DNA from: an uncultured Oscillospiraceae bacterium
Lineage (GTDB): Bacteria > Bacillota > Clostridia > Oscillospirales > Ruminococcaceae
Reading direction: 5' to 3'
NCBI GenBank assembly: GCA_900539695.1
Contig: UQDG01000013.1
Span: 1-64,000, forward strand
Length of the DNA stretch: 64,000 nt
Shown here one piece after another: positions 50,947 to 59,468 of this stretch. The translations under genes were made by a program, and so were the position numbers. How positions within the stretch are numbered: the stretch's first letter is position 1; every line of letters starts with the position of its first letter. A model generated the notes under the pieces. The model was not told the origin of the DNA and did not search any database. It saw only the letters and a list, made by a program, of their open reading frames with translations.

Positions 50947-51891
50947 ATGATGGAGAAAAACGCAAAGATCTATGTAGCCGGGCATCGCGGCATGGTGGGC
51001 AGCGCCATCGTGCGGGAACTGCAGCGCCAGGGCTATACCAATATCATCACCCGTACCCATAAGGAGCTGGACCTCTGCCGCCAGCAGGATGTGGAGGATT
51101 TCTTCGCCGCCGAAAAGCCGGAGTATGTCTTTTTGGCAGCGGCCAAGGTGGGCGGCATCGTCGCCAACCAGGAGGCCCTGGCCGACTTCATGTACTACAA
51201 CATGACGCTGGAGATGAACGCTATCCACTCCGCCTGGCAGAACGGCTGCAAAAAGCTGGAATTCCTGGGCTCTTCCTGCATCTACCCCCGCATGGCGCCC
51301 CAGCCCATGCAGGAAAGCTGCCTGCTGACCAGCGAGTTGGAAAAGACCAACGAGGCCTACGCCCTGGCCAAGATCAGCGGCCTGAAATACTGCGAGTTCC
51401 TGAACCGCCAGTACGGCACTGACTATATCAGCGTCATGCCCACCAACCTCTACGGCCCCAACGATAACTACCATCCCACCCACAGCCATGTGGTACCCGC
51501 CCTCATCCGCCGCTTCCACGAAGCCAAGGTCAACGGCGTCGAGAGCGTCACCTGTTGGGGCGATGGCAGCCCGCTGCGGGAGTTCCTGTATGTGGACGAC
51601 CTCGCCAACCTGTGCGTCTTCCTGATGAATAACTACTCCGGCAACGAGACCGTCAACGCCGGCACCGGCAAGGAGCTGACCATCAAGGAACTGACCGAGC
51701 TGGTGGCTAAGGTCGTCGGCTACACCGGCGAGATCAAGTGGGATACCTCCAAGCCCAACGGCACGCCCCGCAAGCTGCTGGACGTCAGCAAAGCTACCAA
51801 GCTGGGCTGGACCTACAAGACCGAGCTGGAAGACGGCCTGCGCCTTTCCTACGAGGACTTCCTGCATAACCCGATGCGCGCCGAGCGTTGA
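50947..51891 (+). CDS. fcl: GDP-L-fucose synthase
   Basis: A 314-residue epimerase/reductase that turns GDP-4-keto-6-deoxymannose into GDP-L-fucose. NADP-binding GHRGMVGSAIVRELQRQG, LGSSCIYPRMAPQPMQES, the catalytic YALAKISGLKYCEFLNRQYG (Tyr-x3-Lys) and MPTNLYGPNDNYHPTHSHVV are family signatures. GGGAGG lies 11 nt before ATG 50947; ATG 50950 is possible. The manC gene begins 12 nt after its stop, so both are on one transcript. Confidence 0.96.
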   Translation: MMEKNAKIYVAGHRGMVGSAIVRELQRQGYTNIITRTHKELDLCRQQDVEDFFAAEKPEYVFLAAAKVGGIVANQEALADFMYYNMTLEMNAIHSAWQNGCKKLEFLGSSCIYPRMAPQPMQESCLLTSELEKTNEAYALAKISGLKYCEFLNRQYGTDYISVMPTNLYGPNDNYHPTHSHVVPALIRRFHEAKVNGVESVTCWGDGSPLREFLYVDDLANLCVFLMNNYSGNETVNAGTGKELTIKELTELVAKVVGYTGEIKWDTSKPNGTPRKLLDVSKATKLGWTYKTELEDGLRLSYEDFLHNPMRAER

Positions 51892-51903
51892 AAAGGAGAT
51901 TGC

Positions 51904-53220
51904 ATGAATATTATCCTGCTTTCCGGCGGCTCCGGCAAACGCCTGTGGCCGCTGTCCAATGACATCCGCTCCAAGCAGTTCATCAAAATTTTCAAGACCG
52001 CCGACGGCTACGAGTCGATGGTCCAGCGCGTCTACCGCCAGATCACCGAGGTGGACAAGGACGCCAGCGTTACCATCGCCACCAGCAAGACCCAGGTGTC
52101 GGCCATCCATAACCAGCTGGGTGACTCGGTGGGCGTCTGCGTTGAGCCCTGCCGCCGCGATACCTTCCCGGCTATCGCCCTGGCCACGGCCTACCTGCAT
52201 GATGTAAAGGGCGTCGGCCCGGATGAGCCTGTCGTCGTATGCCCGGTGGATCCCTATGTCAATAACGACTACTTCGAGGCTCTCAAGCAGCTGTCTGACC
52301 TGGCTGAAAAGGGCGGGGCCAACCTCTCCCTGATGGGCATTGAGCCGACCTATCCCAGCGAGAAGTACGGCTACATCATCCCCGAAAGTGCTGGCTCCGT
52401 CAGCCCGGTGCGCACTTTTAAGGAGAAGCCCGACGCCAAAACGGCGGAGCAGTACATCGCCCAGGGAGCACTGTGGAACGGCGGCGTCTTTGCCTACCGC
52501 CTGGGCTACGTGCTGGACCGCGCCCATGAACTCATCGACTTCACCGACCATCAGGACCTCTTCAATAAGTACGAAACGCTGAACAAGATCAGCTTCGACT
52601 ACGCCGTGGTCGAGCACGAGTCCAAAATTCAGGTCATGCGTTTTGCGGGGCAGTGGAAGGACATGGGCACCTGGAACACCCTGACCGAGGCGATGGAAGA
52701 ACCGAAGATCGGCAAAGCCATCTTGAACGATGCCTGCGAAAACGTGCATGTGCTGAACGAGCTGGACGTGCCGGTGCTCTGCATGGGCCTGAAAGATGTG
52801 GTGGTTTCTGCCAGTCCCGAGGGCATCCTCGTCTCCGACAAAGAGCAGTCCAGCTACATCAAGCCCTTTGTGGACAAGATCGACCAGCAGATCATGTTTG
52901 CCGAGAAGTCCTGGGGCAGCTTCCGCGTGCTGGACGTGGAGGACGAAAGCCTGACCATCAAGATCACGCTGAACCCCGGCCACCGTATGAACTACCACAG
53001 CCATGCCCGCCGGGATGAGGTGTGGACGGTCATCTCTGGCCGCGGCTATGCCATCGTCGACGGCGTAAAGACCACCGTGCAGGCAGGGGACATGGTGAAG
53101 ATGCCCGCCGGCAGCCGCCACACCATCGTGGCCGACACTGAACTGAAAGTGATGGAAGTCCAGCTTGGCCGCGACATCAGTGTCCACGATAAAGAAAAGT
53201 TCCCGTTCCCGGAAGTGTAA
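51904..53220 (+). CDS. manC: Mannose-1-phosphate guanylyltransferase / cupin fusion
   Basis: A 438-residue enzyme that makes GDP-mannose. The nucleotidyltransferase domain opens with ILLSGGSGKRLWPLSND and includes VEPCRRDTFPAIALA, VVCPVDPYVNNDYF and TFKEKPD; the C-terminal cupin (MNYHSHARRDEVWTVISGRG) is the type II phosphomannose isomerase-like domain. It is somewhat shorter than the usual ~470 aa. It supplies the substrate for Gmd two genes upstream. No phosphomannomutase, fucosyltransferase or flippase gene is adjacent. Confidence 0.94.
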   Translation: MNIILLSGGSGKRLWPLSNDIRSKQFIKIFKTADGYESMVQRVYRQITEVDKDASVTIATSKTQVSAIHNQLGDSVGVCVEPCRRDTFPAIALATAYLHDVKGVGPDEPVVVCPVDPYVNNDYFEALKQLSDLAEKGGANLSLMGIEPTYPSEKYGYIIPESAGSVSPVRTFKEKPDAKTAEQYIAQGALWNGGVFAYRLGYVLDRAHELIDFTDHQDLFNKYETLNKISFDYAVVEHESKIQVMRFAGQWKDMGTWNTLTEAMEEPKIGKAILNDACENVHVLNELDVPVLCMGLKDVVVSASPEGILVSDKEQSSYIKPFVDKIDQQIMFAEKSWGSFRVLDVEDESLTIKITLNPGHRMNYHSHARRDEVWTVISGRGYAIVDGVKTTVQAGDMVKMPAGSRHTIVADTELKVMEVQLGRDISVHDKEKFPFPEV

Positions 53221-53262
53221 CCGTTAAACTCGGCCAAAACCGTAAATTTTGCCGCGGGGCAC

Positions 53263-53290
53263 TTGACTTATGCCGAAAAATCAGTATAAT
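53263..53290 (+). promoter_or_regulatory. tRNA-Thr promoter
   Basis: TTGACT (53263-53268), 16 nt, TATAAT (53285-53290), 19 nt before the mature tRNA end. Confidence 0.85.
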
Positions 53291-53309
53291 AGTCTTGTTG
53301 CCCTTGTGT

Positions 53310-53385
53310 GCTGGTATGGCTCAGTTGGTAGAGCAGCTGATTCGTAATCAGCAGGTCGCCAGTTCAAGTCTGGCTACCAGCTCCA
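53310..53385 (+). tRNA. tRNA-Thr (anticodon CGT)
   Basis: A 76-nt cloverleaf: acceptor GCTGGTA / TACCAGC, D-arm GCTC..GAGC, anticodon stem GCTGA/TCAGC with loop TTCGTAA (anticodon CGT, reads ACG), T-arm GCCAG TTCAAGT CTGGC, discriminator T and an encoded CCA. It stands alone between its own promoter and terminator. Confidence 0.96.
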
Positions 53386-53397
53386 AGCGTAAAAGTC

Positions 53398-53426
53398 TGC
53401 GACAGGTTTCCTGTCGCAGGCTTTTT
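53398..53426 (+). terminator. Terminator after tRNA-Thr
   Basis: CTGCGACAGG / CCTGTCGCAG with TTT loop, followed by GCTTTTT. Confidence 0.9.
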
Positions 53427-53516
53427 GTGTATGAGGGAGAGACACTGCAAAAATTAAACAAAAACAGCAAAAATGTTGCTTGAACTTAAACCTTGGTTCC
53501 ATGTTATAGTTTTATG

Positions 53517-53566
53517 GCAGGTTGAAGACCTGCGGCCTTGACAAACCCGACGGCTGCATGTATGAT
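53517..53566 (+). promoter_or_regulatory. Promoter of the amino-acid ABC operon
   Basis: TTGACA (53538-53543), 17 nt, TATGAT (53561-53566). A small GCAGGT/ACCTGC palindrome (53517-53533) lies just upstream. A weaker TTGAAC/TTATAG pair at 53480-53509 could be a second start. Confidence 0.72.
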
Positions 53567-53635
53567 AGAGCAGTTGATTTTGCAAGTATACCAAAAAAGT
53601 AGGAAATAAAACCCCAAGGAGGGAACATCCCCATC

Positions 53636-54310
53636 ATGACAGAACGCCTTGCCCAGATATTGGCGGATTCCTTTTTTAAGATCCTGATCCCTGGCATTAC
53701 CGTCACCATCCCGTTGACGGCGCTGTCCTTTTCTATTTCTCTTGTCATCTCCGTAGCGGTGGCGCTGGTGCAGTTTGCCCAGGTGCCGGTACTTACCAAG
53801 CTGGCCCGCCTGTACATCTGGATCATCCGCGGTACGCCCATTCTGGTGCAGCTGTTTGTAGTGTTCTACGGCCTGCCGGGTGTCGGCATCCTCATCGAGC
53901 CGTTCCCTGCGGCGGTGCTGGTGTTTTCCATCAACGAGGGTGCTTACGGTGCCGAGACTATCCGCGCGGCGCTGGAATCGGTGCCCAAGGGCCAGCTGGA
54001 AGCAGGGCAGTGCGTGGGCATGAGCTACATGCAGATCATGTGGCGCATCATCCTGCCGCAAGCCCTGCGCACGGCGTTCCCCACGCTGGCCAACTCCCTG
54101 ATCGCCATGGTCAAGGATACCTCTCTGGCGGCCAATATCACCGTGACCGAAATGTTCATGACCACCCAGCGCATCGTCGCCCGCACCTACGAGCCGCTGG
54201 CCCTCTATCTGGAGGTCGGCCTTGTCTACCTGCTGTTCTGCACGGTGCTGACCCGCGTGCAGGCCTGGGGCGAGAAGCTGCTGAACCGCCGCGGCGCACA
54301 AAGGAGTTGA
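53636..54310 (+). CDS. Polar amino-acid ABC transporter permease
   Basis: A 224-residue permease of the His/Glu/Gln/Arg/cystine class. ILIPGITVTIPLTALSFSIS begins the first helices, RLYIWIIRGTPILVQLFVVF with YGLPG is the family's conserved segment, and EGAYGAETIRAALESVPKGQ followed by LEAGQ is the ATPase-contact loop. GGAGGG lies before ATG 53636. It is followed 4 nt later by its ATPase and then by the binding protein, a complete importer. Confidence 0.93.
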   Translation: MTERLAQILADSFFKILIPGITVTIPLTALSFSISLVISVAVALVQFAQVPVLTKLARLYIWIIRGTPILVQLFVVFYGLPGVGILIEPFPAAVLVFSINEGAYGAETIRAALESVPKGQLEAGQCVGMSYMQIMWRIILPQALRTAFPTLANSLIAMVKDTSLAANITVTEMFMTTQRIVARTYEPLALYLEVGLVYLLFCTVLTRVQAWGEKLLNRRGAQRS

Positions 54311-54314
54311 TACG

Positions 54315-55061
54315 ATGCTGGAAATCCATGATCTGCAAAAATCCTTCGGTGACCTGCATGTCTTAAGGGGCATCAATCTCAATATCCAGAAGGGCGATGT
54401 CGTGGCCGTCCTCGGCTCCAGCGGCAGCGGCAAAACAACGCTTCTGCGCTGCATGAACTTTTTGGAGCATGCCGATGCGGGCACCATGGTCTTTGACGGC
54501 CAGCAGGTGGAGCTGAGCCGCATCACCCACGCCCAGATTCACGCCCTGCGCCGCCGCACCGGTTTTGTGTTCCAAAACTACAACCTGTTCGCCAACAAGA
54601 CCGCGCTGCAAAACGTGACCGAGGGCCTTGTCATTGCCCGCAAGATGGACAAGCACCAGGCTGACGAGATCGCCCGTGCCGCGCTGGATAAAGTCGGCAT
54701 GGGGGACCGCTGCGACCACTATCCCAGCCAGCTTTCCGGCGGCCAGCAGCAGCGCGTGGCCATTGCCCGCGCCATTGCTTACGACCCGGAGATCCTCTAT
54801 TTCGACGAGCCGACCTCGGCCCTCGACCCCGAGCTGACCGGCGAGGTGCTGACCGTCATGCGCCGTTTGGCCGATGAGGGTCGCACGATGCTGGTCGTCA
54901 CCCATGAGATGGACTTTGCCCGCCATGTGGCCAACCGCGTTGTCTTTATGGACGCCGGCGTCATCGTGGAGCAGGCCGACGCCGAAACTTTCTTCACCAA
55001 CCCGCAGCAGCCCCGCACCCGGGAGTTCCTGCAGAATTACAAACAAAGGAGTTTTACCTGA
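54315..55061 (+). CDS. Polar amino-acid ABC transporter ATP-binding protein
   Basis: A 248-residue GlnQ/TcyC-type ATPase. Walker A GSSGSGKTTLLRC, Q-loop FVFQNYNLFANKTALQNV, signature LSGGQQQRVAIARAIA, Walker B ILYFDEPTSALDPE and switch His in VVTHEMDFARHVA. Its stop codon shares one base with the start of the binding-protein gene, so translation of the two is coupled. Confidence 0.95.
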   Translation: MLEIHDLQKSFGDLHVLRGINLNIQKGDVVAVLGSSGSGKTTLLRCMNFLEHADAGTMVFDGQQVELSRITHAQIHALRRRTGFVFQNYNLFANKTALQNVTEGLVIARKMDKHQADEIARAALDKVGMGDRCDHYPSQLSGGQQQRVAIARAIAYDPEILYFDEPTSALDPELTGEVLTVMRRLADEGRTMLVVTHEMDFARHVANRVVFMDAGVIVEQADAETFFTNPQQPRTREFLQNYKQRSFT

Positions 55062-55924
55062 TGAACCGTAAAAAGATCACCGCCCTGGCCCTGACCGCCG
55101 CTATTTCCGCCGCCGTGCTGGCTGGCTGCGGCAGCTCTGCCGCTTCTTCCGCTGCCCCGGCTGCTGATTCCGCCGCCGACAGCGCCACTACCGATACCGC
55201 CGCTTCTGCCGACCTGCTGAGCCAGATCCGGGAGCGCGGCACCATCACCGTCGCCATGGAGGGCACCTGGGCCCCCTGGACCTACCACGATGAAAACGAC
55301 AACCTCGTCGGCTATGACGTGGAAGTTGCTACCCTGATTGCCGAGAAGCTGGGCGTTGAGCCGGAGTTCATCGAGGGCGAGTGGGACGGCCTGCTGGCCG
55401 GTCTGGACGCTGGCCGTTACGACATCATGGTCAACGGCGTGGACATCACCGAGGAGCGCGCCGAGAAATACGACTTCTCCGAGCCGTACGCCTACAACCG
55501 CACCGCCGTCATCACCAAGGGTGATAACGACACCATCAACAGCCTGGAAGATCTGAAGGACAAAAAGACCGCCAACACCATCTCCAGCACCTACGCCCAG
55601 CTGGCTGAGCAGTACGGCGCCGACGTTACCGGCGTGGACGACCTGAACCAGACCTTCGAACTGCTGAACAGCGGCCGCATCGATGCTACCCTGAACGCTG
55701 AGGTTACCTTCTACGACTACACCAAAGAGCATCCCGACGCCAACGTCAAGATCGCAGTCCTGACCCAGGACGCCAACGAGGTTGCTATCCCGCTGCGCAA
55801 GGGCGACGAGACCGCCACCCTGCGTGAGGCCATTAACACCGCCATTGACGAGCTGCGTGCCTCCGGCCAGCTGAAAGATCTGAGCGAGAAGTACTTCGGA
55901 ACCGACATTTCCTCCAACGACTAA
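55061..55924 (+). CDS. Amino-acid ABC transporter substrate-binding lipoprotein
   Basis: A 287-residue family 3 binding protein. Lipobox VLAGC (Cys23), an Ala/Ser-rich linker to about residue 50, then GTITVAMEGTWAPWTYHDEN, DVEVATLIAEKLGVEPEFIE, GLLAGLDAGRYDIMVNGVDI and the YDFSEPYAYNRTAVITK segment. The motifs look most like cystine/polar amino-acid binders (TcyA-type), but ligand assignment from sequence alone is weak. Confidence 0.92.
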   Translation: MNRKKITALALTAAISAAVLAGCGSSAASSAAPAADSAADSATTDTAASADLLSQIRERGTITVAMEGTWAPWTYHDENDNLVGYDVEVATLIAEKLGVEPEFIEGEWDGLLAGLDAGRYDIMVNGVDITEERAEKYDFSEPYAYNRTAVITKGDNDTINSLEDLKDKKTANTISSTYAQLAEQYGADVTGVDDLNQTFELLNSGRIDATLNAEVTFYDYTKEHPDANVKIAVLTQDANEVAIPLRKGDETATLREAINTAIDELRASGQLKDLSEKYFGTDISSND

Positions 55925-55961
55925 CAGGGAACCGGCCGCCTGACAGCCTACAGCAACCACA

Positions 55962-55994
55962 CCGCTCTGCAGTGTTCTCTGCAGGGCGGTTTTC
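55962..55994 (+). terminator. Terminator of the amino-acid ABC operon
   Basis: CCGCTCTGCAG opposite CTGCAG.GCGG across TGTTCT, then TTTTCTT. Confidence 0.82.
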
Positions 55995-56030
55995 TTGCGA
56001 AAAAACGCAAAATTTGCATGGTTTCACCCC

Positions 56031-56058
56031 TTGATTTTGCCGCCGTGCGTGCTATAAT
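56031..56058 (+). promoter_or_regulatory. MATE gene promoter
   Basis: TTGATT (56031-56036), 16 nt, TATAAT (56053-56058). Confidence 0.7.
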
Positions 56059-56139
56059 AACAGCCGCGGTATTTATAAGGGCCGCAGTGATAGAGAACGC
56101 ATTTTGGAAAGCAGAGAGTATAGAGGAAATAAACGCACT

Positions 56140-57531
56140 ATGACAAAAGACCTTACCGGCGGCAGTCCGCTGAAAGTGATCCTGTTCTTCACCCTGCCGC
56201 TTGTGCTGGGCAATCTGTTCCAGCAGTTTTACGCGCTGGCAGATACCATCATCGTAGGCCGTTTCTGCGGCGTCAGTGCGCTGGCGTCGGTCGGCTCCAC
56301 CGGCTCCATCAACTACCTGATCCTGGGCTTCGTCATTGGCATCTGCAATGGTTTTGCCATCCCCATCGCTCAGCTGTTCGGCGCACGGGATTACAGCGAC
56401 CTGCGCCGCCATGTGGCTAATGCCGCCTGGGTGTGCATCGCATTCAGCGTAGTGCTTACCATCACCACGGTGACCCTGACCCGCCCGCTGCTGGTGCTGA
56501 TGCAGACGCCTGAGGACATCCTGGACGGCGCGGTCATCTATATTGGCTGGATCTTCGCCAGCATCCCGTTCATCTTTTTGTACAACATGGTCGCCAGCAT
56601 CATGCGCGCCCTGGGCGACAGCAAAACGCCGCTGTACTTCCTGATCCTGACCAGCGCCCTGAACATCGGCCTGGATCTTTTGTTCATCGTGCCGTTCAAG
56701 ATGGGAATCCTCGGCGCAGCGCTGGCCACCGATATTTCCCAGGCCATCTCTGGCGTGGTCAGCTTCGGCTTCCTGTGCCGCAAGTTTGAGGTGCTGCATA
56801 TGCAGAAAGGCGAGCTCGCCTTCAGCAAGCGCGCCTGCACCCGCCTGATGGGCATCGGCGTGCCGATGGGCCTGCAGTGCAGTATCACGGCCATCGGCAG
56901 CGTTATCATGCAGTGGGCCGTCAACGTGCTGGGCAGCACGGCTGTCGCCGCCGTCACCGCCGCCAGCAAGACGATGAACCTGCTGACCGTTCCGCTGGAG
57001 AGCGTCGGCACGGCCATGGCCACCTACTCGGGCCAGAACCTGGGTGCCGCCCGGATGGACCGCGTGCGCAAAGGTGTTACCAGCGCACTGCTGATCGCCA
57101 CCGTCTACAGCATTGCTTCGGCTCTTATCCTGCATTTTGCCGATGTAGCCGTCATGTCCCTCTTCCTCGACACGACCACCGAGGTGGAGATCGTCGCCAT
57201 GGGGCGCGAGTACCTCTTCTGGAACAGCGTGTTTTTCGTGCCGCTGGGTGCGCTGATCGTCTGGCGTTACAGCATCCAGGGCCTGGGCTTCTCCACGCTG
57301 GCCATGATGGCCGGCGTGGCCGAGATGATCGCCCGTACCGCCGTGGCCATCGTGCTGGTGCCGATGCTGGGCTACTTTGGCGCCGAGCTGGCGAACCCCG
57401 CCGCTTGGATCGCGGCCTGCATCTTCCTGTACCCGGCCTACCGCTGGACCTGCCGCCAGTTGGACAGCCGCCTGCTGGCCGCCCGCCTGCATATTCAGAG
57501 CGAAAGCCCGGAACACGAAGCTGCCCTGTAA
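56140..57531 (+). CDS. MATE-family efflux transporter
   Basis: A 463-residue exporter with about 12 helices in two MatE halves. MTKDLTGGSPLKVILFFTLP with LVLGNLFQQFYALADTIIVG is the classic N-terminus of clostridial MATE proteins; the second half opens near LMGIGVPMGLQCSITAIGS. It should exchange cations (Na+ or H+) for an organic cation. ATG 56140 is chosen because homologues begin there; its ribosome site (AGAGG) is rather far, 13 nt, and a TTG at 56104 remains possible. Single-gene unit with its own promoter and terminator. Confidence 0.92.
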   Translation: MTKDLTGGSPLKVILFFTLPLVLGNLFQQFYALADTIIVGRFCGVSALASVGSTGSINYLILGFVIGICNGFAIPIAQLFGARDYSDLRRHVANAAWVCIAFSVVLTITTVTLTRPLLVLMQTPEDILDGAVIYIGWIFASIPFIFLYNMVASIMRALGDSKTPLYFLILTSALNIGLDLLFIVPFKMGILGAALATDISQAISGVVSFGFLCRKFEVLHMQKGELAFSKRACTRLMGIGVPMGLQCSITAIGSVIMQWAVNVLGSTAVAAVTAASKTMNLLTVPLESVGTAMATYSGQNLGAARMDRVRKGVTSALLIATVYSIASALILHFADVAVMSLFLDTTTEVEIVAMGREYLFWNSVFFVPLGALIVWRYSIQGLGFSTLAMMAGVAEMIARTAVAIVLVPMLGYFGAELANPAAWIAACIFLYPAYRWTCRQLDSRLLAARLHIQSESPEHEAAL

Positions 57532-57560
57532 AGCAAACGCAGATTGAATTCTACGCAAAA

Positions 57561-57591
57561 CAGCCGCCCCTTGGGCTTGGGGCGGCTGTTT
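57561..57591 (+). terminator. Terminator after the MATE gene
   Basis: CAGCCGCCCC / GGGGCGGCTG with TTGGGCTT loop, followed by TTTG. Confidence 0.83.
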
Positions 57592-57622
57592 GCATATTCC
57601 TGCATATTTTCCCGCACCGCTC

Positions 57623-57651
57623 TTGCCGAAAGCCTGTAAACAGCGTATAAT
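57623..57651 (+). promoter_or_regulatory. lysA promoter
   Basis: TTGCCG (57623-57628), 17 nt, TATAAT (57646-57651). Confidence 0.75.
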
Positions 57652-57686
57652 AACAACTATCTTAGTTGGGAAAGGAAAGAGCAGAT

Positions 57687-58949
57687 ATGCCGCAGAAAAA
57701 GCCGTTTGTTACGCTGGCCCAGGCACGGGCCATTGCCGCCGAGATCCCCACGCCCTTCCACCTGTATGATGAGGCCGGTATCCGCGCGAACGCCCGCAAG
57801 GTCAACGCCGCGTTCAGCTGGAATAAAGGCTTCAAGGAGTACTTTGCCGTCAAGGCCACCCCGAACCCTTACATCCTGAAAATTCTGCAGGAGGAGGGCT
57901 GCGGCGTCGACTGCTCCAGCTACACCGAGCTGCTGATGAGTGAGGCCTGCGGCTTTACCGGCAGCGACATCATGTTTTCCTCCAACGAGACGCCGGCGCA
58001 GGACATGCAGAAAGCCTACGAGCTGGGCGCTTACATCAACCTGGACGATTTGACCCATGTGGACTTCCTCAAAGAAACGGCCGGTATCCCCAAGACCGTT
58101 TGCTGCCGCTACAATCCGGGCGGTGTGTTTGAGCTGGGCAACGGCATCATGGATAACCCCGGCGACGCCAAGTACGGCATGAGCGAGGACCAGATGGCCG
58201 AAGCCTACACCCGTCTGATGAAACTGGGCGCTGAGGAGTTCGGCATTCACTCCTTCCTGGCCAGCAACACCGTCACCGATGACTATTATCCCAAGCTCGC
58301 CGGCATCCTGTTTGAACTGGCCGTCCGTCTGCACAAGCGCACCGGCGCAAAAATCAAGTTTATCAACCTGTCCGGCGGCGTGGGCATTGCCTATCGTCCT
58401 GACCAGCGGAGCAATGATATTGCCGCCATCGGCGAAGGCGTGCGCAAAAAGTTTGAGGAGATCCTCGTGCCCGCTGGGATGGGCAATGTAGCCATCTTTA
58501 CCGAGATGGGCCGCTTCATGCTGGCACCCTACGGTGCCCTCATTACCACCGCCATCCACGAAAAGCACATTTATAAGGAGTATATCGGTGTCGACGCCTG
58601 TGCCGCCAACCTGATGCGCCCAGCCATGTACGGCTCCTACCACCATATCACGGTGCTGGGCAAGGAGGACGCTCCCTGCGACCACAAGTACGATGTGGTC
58701 GGCGGCCTGTGCGAGAATAACGATAAGTTTGCCATCGACCGCATGTTGCCTGAAATCGACAAGGGCGACATCCTCTTTATCCACGATGCCGGTGCCCACG
58801 GCTTCTCGATGGGCTACAACTACAACGGCAAGCTGCGCAGCGCCGAGGTGCTGCTGAAACCGGACGGCTCCTTCCAGAAGATTCGCCGTGCCGAGACCCC
58901 GGCCGACTACTTTGCCACCTTCGACTTTACGCCGTTCTTCAAAAAATAA
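57687..58949 (+). CDS. lysA: Diaminopimelate decarboxylase
   Basis: A 420-residue PLP enzyme (alanine-racemase fold) for the last step of lysine synthesis. The PLP lysine is in EYFAVKATPNPYILKIL; GCGVDCSSYTELLMSEACG, LSGGVGIAYRP and TEMGRFMLAPYGALITT follow, and the C-terminal site has VGGLCENNDKFAIDR, with the conserved Cys, and HDAGAHGFSMGYNYNGK. It resembles the clostridial LysA-like group that spells the glycine loop as GGVGIAY. ATG 57687 follows GGAAAG; an in-frame TTG at 57666 precedes it. Monocistronic. Confidence 0.92.
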   Translation: MPQKKPFVTLAQARAIAAEIPTPFHLYDEAGIRANARKVNAAFSWNKGFKEYFAVKATPNPYILKILQEEGCGVDCSSYTELLMSEACGFTGSDIMFSSNETPAQDMQKAYELGAYINLDDLTHVDFLKETAGIPKTVCCRYNPGGVFELGNGIMDNPGDAKYGMSEDQMAEAYTRLMKLGAEEFGIHSFLASNTVTDDYYPKLAGILFELAVRLHKRTGAKIKFINLSGGVGIAYRPDQRSNDIAAIGEGVRKKFEEILVPAGMGNVAIFTEMGRFMLAPYGALITTAIHEKHIYKEYIGVDACAANLMRPAMYGSYHHITVLGKEDAPCDHKYDVVGGLCENNDKFAIDRMLPEIDKGDILFIHDAGAHGFSMGYNYNGKLRSAEVLLKPDGSFQKIRRAETPADYFATFDFTPFFKK

Positions 58950-58957
58950 TCGCAAAA

Positions 58958-58996
58958 CAAAAGCAGATGTACCGCAACGGGTGCATCTGCTTTTTT
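58958..58996 (+). terminator. Terminator after lysA
   Basis: AAAAGCAGATG opposite CATCTGCTTTTTT. It also lies downstream of the convergent MnmA-like gene. Confidence 0.87.
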
Positions 58997-59025
58997 GCAT
59001 ATTTTGTTTTACTTTTGCAGCAAGG

Positions 59026-59433
59026 TTATTCCGCTTTGGCAGCGGCGATCTCGGCGGCATCCGCTTTGCTGAACTCGCCCAGGGGCAGCACTAGCTTGGC
59101 CAGCAATTCCTGCGGCAGGTCAGCCAGCAGGGCACTTTGGTCAGCCTCGGCATCCACAGCAGTAATGATGTGGGACACGCCGCCCTCGTCCACTTCAATG
59201 CGGGCATAATGCCCGGTGGCGATAAAGGCGCAGTCCAGCTTGGCGGCCTGCTCGGCCAGCAGCGGCAGCAGCGTGGCCGGGGCGGCGGGGGAGTCGGCAG
59301 TATCTTCGGCGGTAAAGGTCAGCACGGCAAAGCCCTGCTGCTGCAAAATGCGGTAGGCTGCTGCGGCATCAGCGCCACTGTTCAGCCCCAGCAGCACTTT
59401 GTCCTGCTTTTCAAAGGTGTTGAAACCATCCAT
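59026..59433 (-). CDS. Miniature MnmA-like protein, catalytic residues lost
   Basis: A 135-residue protein that aligns by eye to two separate parts of the tRNA 2-thiouridylase MnmA (about 360 aa). Residues 12-38 (KVLLGLNSGADAAAAYRIL) match the PP-loop start, but the SGGVDSS nucleotide loop has become NSGADAA. Residues 70-130 (FIATGHYARIEVDEGG, DQSALLADLPQELLAKL and LPLGEFSKADAAEIA) match the MnmA core. The segment with the first catalytic Cys, the second Cys region and the whole C-terminal beta domain are missing; the protein contains one Cys. ATG 59433 has AAGGAGA 6 nt upstream and the frame is uninterrupted, so it is probably expressed. It follows rnhA by 35 nt. It could bind tRNA or a nucleotide without thiolating, or be decaying. 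Confidence 0.7.
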   Translation of the reverse strand: MDGFNTFEKQDKVLLGLNSGADAAAAYRILQQQGFAVLTFTAEDTADSPAAPATLLPLLAEQAAKLDCAFIATGHYARIEVDEGGVSHIITAVDAEADQSALLADLPQELLAKLVLPLGEFSKADAAEIAAAKAE

Positions 59434-59468
59434 TGTCTTTCTCCTTATTTTATAGGTGGAGGGGGGCG

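Noticed and set aside
50884..53187. A 767-codon minus-strand frame opposite fcl and manC
   Set aside because: Shadow of two well-identified genes; no plausible start site or domain.
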